This document shows positions 31,434-37,250 of a stretch of DNA of 37,250 nucleotides, in pieces. This DNA is from CAYUUR01 sp964510235 (GTDB lineage: Bacteria > Patescibacteriota > Saccharimonadia > Saccharimonadales > CAYUUR01), in NCBI GenBank assembly GCA_964510235.1, contig CAZEBF010000008.1, positions 1 through 37,250 on the forward strand, given 5' to 3'. Numbering within the stretch: position 1 is the stretch's first letter; the number at the start of each line of letters is the position of its first letter. The position numbers and the translations under genes were made by a program. Below the pieces are notes generated by a model. That model was not told where the DNA came from. It made no database searches and worked only from the letters and a program-made list of their open reading frames with translations.

Positions 31434-32290
31434 AAGGGATAATCCTCGCGGGCGGTTCGGGCACTAGACTCTACCCAATCACTTTGTCAGTCAGTAAACA
31501 GCTGATACCTATTTACGATAAGCCGATGATCTACTACCCTCTCTCGACCTTGATTAGCGCAGGCATTCGAGACATTCTGATCATCTCTACGCCACAAGAT
31601 CTACCACGCTTTGAGCAACTGCTTGGCAGTGGCAATCAGTTTGGCTGCAACTTCACTTACAAAGTACAGGACCAACCACGTGGTTTGGCTGATGCGTTCA
31701 TTATTGGTGCGGATTTTATTGGTAGTGACAAAGTTGCTATGATCTTGGGTGACAACATTTTCTATGGTAGCCAGATGGATCAGCAGCTACAAAGTTACAC
31801 GGATGTCGACGGCGCAGTCGGCTTTGCGGCGCAAGTTGCCGACCCAGAACGATACGGTGTTTATGAGTTTGACAAGAACATGCAGGTACTTTCGATTGAA
31901 GAAAAACCAGCTCAGCCGAAATCAAACTACGCCAATGCGGGCTTATATTTTTGTGACAATGAAGTAGTAGAAATTGCCAAGGGTGTTAAGCCGAGTGATC
32001 GCGGTGAAGTCGAGATTACATCAGTACTTGATGCGTACTTACAGAAAGGTAAACTCAAAGTATGTCTGCTTGACCGTGGTACCGCTTGGCTCGACACGGG
32101 CACCCACGATTCTATGATGCAGGCATCACAGTTTGTACAAGTCATTGAAGAGCGACAAGGCATCAAGATAGGCTGTGTTGAGGAAATTGCATTTAGGCAA
32201 GGTTTTATTGACGAAAAACAACTGCGTAGTCTGGCTGAGCCACTCAAAAAGAGCGGCTACGGCAAATATTTGCTATCATTACATAATTAA
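31430..32290 (+). CDS. rfbA: Glucose-1-phosphate thymidylyltransferase
   Basis: First enzyme of the dTDP-L-rhamnose pathway: glucose-1-phosphate plus dTTP gives dTDP-glucose. The 286 residues match RmlA: the nucleotide loop LAGGSGTRLYPIT at 6-18, SKQLIPIYDKPMIYYPLSTL, the metal Asp in LGDNIFYG, the product-site EEKPAQPKSNYANAGLYF, and GTAWLDTGTHDSM. Length (~290) is normal. It has a perfect AAGGAG eight bases before its ATG, unlike most genes here. It completes the set rfbB, C, D, A, so the cell should make dTDP-rhamnose. Confidence 0.97.
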   Translation: MKGIILAGGSGTRLYPITLSVSKQLIPIYDKPMIYYPLSTLISAGIRDILIISTPQDLPRFEQLLGSGNQFGCNFTYKVQDQPRGLADAFIIGADFIGSDKVAMILGDNIFYGSQMDQQLQSYTDVDGAVGFAAQVADPERYGVYEFDKNMQVLSIEEKPAQPKSNYANAGLYFCDNEVVEIAKGVKPSDRGEVEITSVLDAYLQKGKLKVCLLDRGTAWLDTGTHDSMMQASQFVQVIEERQGIKIGCVEEIAFRQGFIDEKQLRSLAEPLKKSGYGKYLLSLHN

Positions 32291-32303
32291 GAGAGGGACC
32301 GTC

Positions 32304-33566
32304 ATGGAAAAAATATCAATTGTTGGCTTAGGTTATGTGGGACTGCCTCTTGCTCTATTAGCATCACGAAAAGGCTACTTGGTAACTGGTATTGATTTAA
32401 GTACCGATAAAGTTGCTTTAATAAACCAAAGAAAAGACCCAATACATGACGAGTACGTAGAGAAGCATATTGCTACAACTTCGATGGCAGCTGCTAGTGA
32501 CTTCGCTTCAATCGCTAAGTCTTCTATCGTGATTGTCTGCGTACCAACACCAGTTAAGAGTGATTACCAACCCGATCTAGGCCCTGTTAAGTCGGCCGTT
32601 ACTGCAATCGCTAAAGAGCTGGCTGATGACACACTGGTTATTATTGAATCTACGATCAATCCTGGCGTTTGTGACGAAGTCGTCATTCCTCTTATCGAGT
32701 CTGAGTCTGGCAAGAAAGTAAACAAAGACTTCTTCGTGGCTCATTGTCCTGAGCGCATTAATCCCGGTGATACCGTTTGGTCGGTCGACAACATTCCTCG
32801 AGTCGTTGGCGCCAGTAACAAAACGGGCCTCAAAAAGGCACTCGAATTTTACGAGACAATCATTGATGGTGCAATTAAACCAATGGCAACTTTAAAAGAA
32901 GCCGAGGCCTGTAAAGTTGTCGAAAACTCTTTCAGAGACGTAAACATTGCCTTTGTAAACGAACTTGCTATGTCGTTCAACAAGCTCGGTATTAACGTCA
33001 AGAACGTCATTGATGGTGCTGCAACCAAGCCGTTCGCCTTTATGCCACACTACCCGAGTGTTGGCGTTGGTGGGCACTGTATTCCAGTCGACCCATACTA
33101 CTTAATAGAGTATGCCCGAGGATACGGCTTCGAGCATGAGTTCCTAGCACTGGCTCGCTCTATCAACAACCACATGCCGTCATTTACAATCGAACAATTG
33201 ATGGACGGACTCAACGAAGTCAATATGAGCCTTAAGGGCTCTAACGTAACGGTCCTTGGCTTGTCGTATAAGCCTAACGTTGCCGATGACCGAGAAAGTC
33301 CTTCATACAAAGTTATCAACTTACTCAAAGAAAAGGGTGCCAACGTGCGCGTTTACGACCCATACTTCCCTAAGAAATCAGATGCAAAAAATCTTGCTGA
33401 CGCGATTAAAGATGCTGATGCTGTAGTACTGGCCAGCAGCCACCGAGACTTTATCGACATAGATCCGTCCACTTATCAGGTAAAGGTCTTTGTTGACGGC
33501 AAGAATGCGATCGATAAGTCACGTCTACCTAAAGGAACTGTCTACCGCGGAATTGGTGTCAGATAG
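32304..33566 (+). CDS. UDP-HexNAc/UDP-glucose-type 6-dehydrogenase
   Basis: The start is the ATG at 32304 (MEKISIVGLGYVGLP), five bases after GAGAGGG, giving 420 residues; an earlier in-frame TTG lies inside rfbA. The enzyme oxidises C6 of a nucleotide sugar to a uronic acid with two NAD. It has the Rossmann loop GLGYVGLPLA, CVPTPV, ESTINPG, AHCPERINPGD, the catalytic-Lys region EACKVVENSFRDVNIAFVNE and the active Cys in VGVGGHCIPVDPYYL. The last two favour the WbpA/WecC (UDP-GlcNAc or UDP-ManNAc) branch over UDP-glucose dehydrogenase. It likely supplies an acidic sugar to the polysaccharide. Confidence 0.9.
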   Translation: MEKISIVGLGYVGLPLALLASRKGYLVTGIDLSTDKVALINQRKDPIHDEYVEKHIATTSMAAASDFASIAKSSIVIVCVPTPVKSDYQPDLGPVKSAVTAIAKELADDTLVIIESTINPGVCDEVVIPLIESESGKKVNKDFFVAHCPERINPGDTVWSVDNIPRVVGASNKTGLKKALEFYETIIDGAIKPMATLKEAEACKVVENSFRDVNIAFVNELAMSFNKLGINVKNVIDGAATKPFAFMPHYPSVGVGGHCIPVDPYYLIEYARGYGFEHEFLALARSINNHMPSFTIEQLMDGLNEVNMSLKGSNVTVLGLSYKPNVADDRESPSYKVINLLKEKGANVRVYDPYFPKKSDAKNLADAIKDADAVVLASSHRDFIDIDPSTYQVKVFVDGKNAIDKSRLPKGTVYRGIGVR

Positions 33567-33568
33567 AT

Positions 33569-34313
33569 ATGCTCCGTTACTCTCCGCCGCGATATTTGCT
33601 GCGCCGTCATACCATTCTAAACATCGTCAAACCTGCTGAGAGCTTTCTTGAGGTCGGCGCAGGAGGCTTGCGGCTGAGTGTTGAATTACTGCGGCATTTT
33701 GACACTGGCACATGTATCGACTTCGCACCCGAGCTTAAAAAACTTCACCGCGCATTACCAGCAGAAACTCGCAAGCGACTAACGCCAATCGTTGGCGATA
33801 TGTTTGCACTCAACGCTACAAAAAAATATGACTGCGTCGTATCATGTGAAGTGATGGAGCATGTCGAAGACGACTTTGCATTCCTAGAGCGAATCCATAA
33901 GCTAACCCGACCTGGAGGCCAGATCATAATATCGGTGCCTGCTCACCAAAAATACTGGACTGTGCATGATGACGTTGCTGGACATATACGACGATATGAT
34001 CGGAAACGACTCAAAAAACTTTTCGATAACAAGCGTTTTTCTGATGTTGAGGTTATTTCTTACGGCTTTCCGTTCATAAACATCTTGTGGCTATTTAGAA
34101 GAATGCACGGCAAAAGTCAGCAGAAACAAAAACAGACTTGGTCAAAAGAAAAGCAGACAAAGAATAGTGGCGTTGGTGGCTTATCTAGTATTTTTCAGCT
34201 TCTGGCTATTATCTCAAATAAGTATGTTTTTTTATATTCCCAACCTGATTGCTAGCTTGTTCAATAAGCATGACTGGTCTGAGGGCTACATCATCACTGC
34301 CACTAAAAAATAG
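33569..34313 (+). pseudogene. SAM-dependent methyltransferase, frameshifted near the 3' end
   Basis: A class I SAM methyltransferase of polysaccharide loci: FLEVGAGGLRLSVELL (SAM-binding glycine loop) near residue 30, then DFAPELK, VVSCEVMEHVEDD and RPGGQIIISVPAHQKYW. In the first frame it stops at 34255 after 228 residues. Past a run of seven Ts at 34227-34233 the +1 frame continues FYIPNLIASLFN, ..., SEGYIITATKK to a TAG at 34311-34313, an ending typical of this family. One extra T therefore truncates it by about 20 residues. A sequencing or assembly error in the homopolymer is the simplest cause; a true mutation or slippage is possible. It starts two bases after the dehydrogenase stop. Confidence 0.75.
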
Positions 34314-34314
34314 C

Positions 34315-35301
34315 TTAGTCTAGAGTTGCGACTTCTTTTGGTACAAACCGGCGCTTAACCCAGGGAATCTGGAAGAGCAGCCACGAGACAGTTAGCACAA
34401 AGAACAGCGTTCCGTTTGTGATAATCGAGATAGATAGAATATCGGCAACAGACAATCCCAAGGTTGCACTAACAATGATAAACATCGCTTCGCGTACACC
34501 AATTGATCCTGGTGTAACGTTGAGTAGCAGGCTGAGTGAAGCCAGAGACGTGTACAAGAACAATACCCACAGATTAATTGGCAGATCAAGCGCTAATAAT
34601 GCCGTGAGTGTGATCATCACCGTGATTGCGTAATTGAGCAAAGTCAGTAAGATGAGCTTAATAATTAAGCTCTTATCTTCTGTCAGCTTGTTCCAGCCAA
34701 TTAACACACGCTCAATGGCTGATGTTAGCTTACGCAAAAAAGTAGCTCGAGAGAAAAGTCGTAGCAAAACACGTGGAAAGCCATACGTTGCTAACACTAT
34801 CATGCCAATAAATATTCCACCGAGAACAAGTAGCAGGCCTCTGGTTTGTGACAAAGGAGCTTGGTCTCGCAACATGAGAACCGCCAAGCAACCAAGTCCC
34901 GCGTTTATCAGGAAGACAATAATGTAGTTACCCGACAGCGTGGATATGAAGTCGCTGTAGTTAAGTTGAAACTTGCGCTTTAAGTACACTGCTTTGATTC
35001 CAGTACCGGTGCCCATAGGTAGAAAGTAATTGCCCATGGTAGAAATCAGCGACACAAAAAAACTTTCACTTTTCTGTATGTCCTTTTTATACGGGACTAG
35101 AATAACTTTCATAAACAGTCCATTCACAAATATTCCTGCCAAACTGCCTAAGGCAACTACCGCTAAATATCCTGGACTAACACTGGCGAGTTGACTAAAC
35201 TGCTCAGAATTCCGTGAGATATAGTAGCCAAGATACAGAATAACGATTACAAAAAATAGTGCGTATAAGTAAGTCTTCTTGAGTGATTTTTCTTCAGACA
35301 C
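34315..35301 (-). CDS. Lysylphosphatidylglycerol synthase TM region / flippase-like protein (UPF0104)
   Basis: This 328-residue polytopic protein with about eight membrane helices matches the YbhN/AglD-like UPF0104 family: GNYFLPMGTGTGIKAVYL (with the conserved G-x-K region) and TPGSIGVREAMFI near residue 265 are the hallmark loops. Members are thought to flip or modify lipids or lipid-linked sugars. The start is a GTG whose G is shared with the preceding TAG (TAGTG). It lies beside a sugar epimerase and a GT4, so a role in glycan lipid transport is plausible. It converges on the methyltransferase with a one-base gap after the frameshift is repaired. Confidence 0.87.
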   Translation of the reverse strand: MSEEKSLKKTYLYALFFVIVILYLGYYISRNSEQFSQLASVSPGYLAVVALGSLAGIFVNGLFMKVILVPYKKDIQKSESFFVSLISTMGNYFLPMGTGTGIKAVYLKRKFQLNYSDFISTLSGNYIIVFLINAGLGCLAVLMLRDQAPLSQTRGLLLVLGGIFIGMIVLATYGFPRVLLRLFSRATFLRKLTSAIERVLIGWNKLTEDKSLIIKLILLTLLNYAITVMITLTALLALDLPINLWVLFLYTSLASLSLLLNVTPGSIGVREAMFIIVSATLGLSVADILSISIITNGTLFFVLTVSWLLFQIPWVKRRFVPKEVATLD

Positions 35302-36230
35302 TAGTCAGCTTTCTGTTTGTAGGCAATAAGCTGCTTGATTCCATCATCGAGTGAAACCAGTGGTCGGCCAAGCAGTTTTTTCATATTGCTGGCATCAGGC
35401 TGACGTCGCGTCATATCGCCTTCCTTGAGTGGTGGCAAGTGAATTATCTTTGATTTTGATTTAGTAAGTTTGATAATTTTTTGGGCTAACTCAAGGATTG
35501 TTGTTTCTGTGTCGTTTCCAATATTAATGACCGCGTTACGGGCAAATTCATGATGCAAGACTGCCGTTGTCGCAGCAATATTGTCATCAACAAACCCAAA
35601 TGTTCGTGCTTGTGAACCGTCACCATAGACGGTAATGTCTTTGTTTGCCAGTGCCATGTCAATAAAGCGGGACATTACAAAGTCACTGCTTTGTCGTGGG
35701 CCATAGGTGTTGAAAAAGCGAAATATTGTGTAATCTAAGCCGAACTCTTGATGGTACGAACGCAGATAGCATTCGCCGATGTTCTTTACGACCGCATAAG
35801 GCAGTCTAGAGTTCAGTGGTGTTGTATGCTCGTTCTGGGGAAATTCAACGGGCTCACCGTAGACCTCAGAAGAGGAAGCATACAAGACCCTCTTAACGCC
35901 CGTATTCTTACATAAGTTCAGCACATTCCTGATGCCCTCGATATCATCAAGCACGCTCACGGGATTATCTAGGGTTCGTTGTACGCCAACAACCGCTGCA
36001 TAGTGATATACGTAATCAAAATTTCGGCTCGTGAAGATTGCCACGATATCTTCATAACTGTTTACATCTGCTTTAATGAACTCGACATTTTTTCGAGGAA
36101 CAACATTGCGGGTAAAACCAGTCAGTAGGCTATCAACAACCGTTACGGTATTCTTTGGGTCTTTTGCCAATGCGTCTACCAGGTTACTGCCTATAAATCC
36201 CGCACCGCCAGTCACTAGAAAATGTGTCAA
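35301..36230 (-). CDS. NAD-dependent nucleotide-sugar epimerase/dehydratase
   Basis: Extended SDR enzyme: the NAD loop VTGGAGFIGSN is at the very start, with DSLLTG, YHYAAVVGV, ASSSEVYGEP (catalytic Ser), YAVVK (active Tyr and Lys) and FRFFNTYGPRQ. It is closest in feel to UDP-glucuronate decarboxylase or UDP-glucose 4-epimerase; the exact reaction is not readable. I choose the TTG at 36230 as start (310 residues) because GAAAGGG lies six bases before it and an internal TATACT is at 36272-36267. The alternative GTG at 36293 adds 21 residues unlike the family and has no ribosome-binding site, but it does overlap the preceding TAG (TAGTG). Confidence 0.88.
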   Translation of the reverse strand: MTHFLVTGGAGFIGSNLVDALAKDPKNTVTVVDSLLTGFTRNVVPRKNVEFIKADVNSYEDIVAIFTSRNFDYVYHYAAVVGVQRTLDNPVSVLDDIEGIRNVLNLCKNTGVKRVLYASSSEVYGEPVEFPQNEHTTPLNSRLPYAVVKNIGECYLRSYHQEFGLDYTIFRFFNTYGPRQSSDFVMSRFIDMALANKDITVYGDGSQARTFGFVDDNIAATTAVLHHEFARNAVINIGNDTETTILELAQKIIKLTKSKSKIIHLPPLKEGDMTRRQPDASNMKKLLGRPLVSLDDGIKQLIAYKQKAD

Positions 36231-36266
36231 TATTTTCCCTTTCTTTTCTTCTAGTATTTGACTCTT

Positions 36267-36272
36267 AGTATA
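36267..36272 (-). promoter_or_regulatory. Internal -10 (TATACT) before the SDR gene
   Basis: TATACT on the minus strand lies inside the possible N-terminal extension of the SDR gene, followed by GAAAGGG and a TTG start at 36230. It supports the shorter start. Confidence 0.4.
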
Positions 36273-36292
36273 CCGCACACGAGGTTTTGCCA

Positions 36293-37250
36293 CTACTTGA
36301 GAATGTTGTCATATAGTGCACGTAACTGCTGATTGCGTGTCTGTATCGAGAATCTACCTTGGGCACTGAACTTTTTCTTTGCTTGAGCGGCATACTTATT
36401 GAGGTCAGTCCGGCCCTCAAGAACATCAGCTAAGGCATCATAAACACTTACTGCCAGCTTGTCATCCAGATTTCTTTGCGTAACACTTAATGTATCTTCT
36501 TTCGTTGGTACGACTGATCTCCCTAGCATCGGATCATCAATGTGCGCTAAGTATCCGTCTTTACCGTGAGTTACAATTTCTGGAATCGCAAATTGGTCGG
36601 TTGATATAACTGGCGTCCCTGCGCTCAACGCATCCAGAAAAGCCATTCCAAAGGTATCTTGCTTGGTTGGCAACACAAAGATATCGGCTGGCAGGTAGAA
36701 GTTTCCAAACATTTGTGGCTTTGAAAACTTTGGCTCAAGCAGCTCAACATTTGGCAAATTGTAATCACTAATGATCTCGTCAGCATCGGCAGAGATTACG
36801 TACAGTACTGCGGCGCTATCGCCATACTTATCGTTCAGTTGATCGAGCGCTTTGAGCGTTTCCTCTAGGCCTTTCAAGGCTGCTTGGTTGCCTACAAACA
36901 AAAGTTTAAGACGTTTGTCATTGTCATCAATCTTTGGCACTGAACTATCCGGCGGAAACTGTTTTTTCTCGGCAAGTTCTTGTGCTGGATAAATGACATG
37001 CACTTTACCTTCTACACTGGTGAATTCATCATCCAGTAGACGTTGTAGGCTCTGTTTTGCAGCCTGACTCATACATGTAATAGCTTTACAGTTATCATTT
37101 ACAAGGAACCGTTTGACTTCTTTGAGTCGCTCTTTATCGTAACTAAAACTCATCAAGCTACCTGCGTGTTCAATATCTACAATGTATGGCTTAGCCGGTG
37201 GTTTTGGGTCGGACATATTGATGTACTGGTACAGGTCGATATGTTGTTTG
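36293..37250 (-). CDS. GT4-family glycosyltransferase, 5' end outside window
   Basis: The C-terminal ~319 residues of a GT-B glycosyltransferase. An ATG at 37216 could start it, but the frame remains open to the window edge (LYQYIN just before that ATG), and the usual N-terminal nucleotide-independent lobe is incomplete, so the gene continues outside. Recognisable parts are CMSQAAKQSL, LLFVGNQAALKG, and the donor-site DTFGMAFLDALSAGTPVI, where both glutamates of the usual EX7E motif appear as Asp. It belongs to the minus-strand set with the SDR enzyme and flippase-like protein. Confidence 0.88.
   Translation of the reverse strand, partial: KQHIDLYQYINMSDPKPPAKPYIVDIEHAGSLMSFSYDKERLKEVKRFLVNDNCKAITCMSQAAKQSLQRLLDDEFTSVEGKVHVIYPAQELAEKKQFPPDSSVPKIDDNDKRLKLLFVGNQAALKGLEETLKALDQLNDKYGDSAAVLYVISADADEIISDYNLPNVELLEPKFSKPQMFGNFYLPADIFVLPTKQDTFGMAFLDALSAGTPVISTDQFAIPEIVTHGKDGYLAHIDDPMLGRSVVPTKEDTLSVTQRNLDDKLAVSVYDALADVLEGRTDLNKYAAQAKKKFSAQGRFSIQTRNQQLRALYDNILK

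Noticed and set aside
32175..32303. N-terminal extension of the dehydrogenase
   Set aside because: It lies within rfbA, begins at TTG, and the ATG at 32304 has a good GAGAGGG site.
36600..36700. Asp in both EX7E positions of the terminal GT4 as an inactive enzyme
   Set aside because: The second position varies in GT4 and Asp can be tolerated, so loss of activity cannot be claimed from this alone.
1..37250. CRISPR arrays, tRNA or rRNA genes, insertion sequences, prophage
   Set aside because: I saw no spaced direct repeats, no tRNA cloverleaf pattern, no rRNA sequence, and no transposase or integrase in any frame.
1..37250. Recoded UGA (as glycine) known from some Patescibacteria
   Set aside because: UGA serves as stop at many ATGA junctions and no gene needs UGA read-through to be complete.

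Overview
The window looks like chromosome of a Patescibacteria (Candidate Phyla Radiation) bacterium, most likely a Candidatus Saccharibacteria (TM7) relative. I infer this from very compact gene packing with many 1-4 base overlaps, an archaeal-type aspartyl-tRNA synthetase, several short membrane proteins of a kind I associate with that group, and short leaderless-looking promoters. No marker search was run. UGA behaves as a normal stop (many ATGA junctions), so genetic code 11 applies.

Layout. 1-3250 (minus): two tandem paralogous surface proteins, each a seven-bladed DUF5122-like propeller followed by a choice-of-anchor U-like domain; the complete copy ends in an LADTG sortase-type signal. 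3320-5199 (minus): an ABC-2 exporter. 5282-6963: three small conserved-looking proteins of unknown function. 7017-11192: a MurC-like ligase, TsaC, an MscS channel, a tail-anchored protein, a cluster-less MutY-like glycosylase and a pterin carbinolamine dehydratase-like protein. 11216-13594 (minus): two membrane-anchored unknown proteins. 13641-16165 (minus): AspRS with a structured leader, and a CBS-domain membrane protein. 16251-19538: a DsbA-like thiol protein, an unlisted 30-codon gene, a DUF1003 protein and a Kef-type transporter. 19539-21911 (minus): a cobalamin riboswitch with a terminator, then an orphan 544-residue Cys-motif protein and a NadD-like protein, coupled by TAATG. 21953-25013 (minus): UppP, a LexA-like DNA-binding protein without peptidase, GtrA and an O-antigen-ligase-like protein. 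25037-34313 (plus): a polysaccharide operon with an initiating sugar-phosphate transferase, GT4, phosphomannomutase, RfbB/C/D/A (dTDP-L-rhamnose), a UDP-HexNAc-type dehydrogenase and a frameshifted methyltransferase. 34315-37250 (minus): a flippase-like protein, an SDR sugar epimerase and a GT4 cut by the window edge.

How it fits together. From 21953 to 37250 the window is mostly an envelope-polysaccharide locus: lipid carrier recycling (UppP), initiation on undecaprenyl phosphate, rhamnose and uronic-acid precursors, glycosyl transfer and ligation. The two propeller proteins and the exporter also point to cell-surface work, which suits a small host-attached bacterium.

Most worth a second look: the B12 riboswitch governing an unrecognised protein plus a NadD-like enzyme (20078-21911); a well-supported 30-residue gene at 16945-17037; a 35-codon ORF fitted exactly between rfbD and rfbA; repeated leaderless promoter architecture; and a LexA-type DNA-binding protein that cannot self-cleave.
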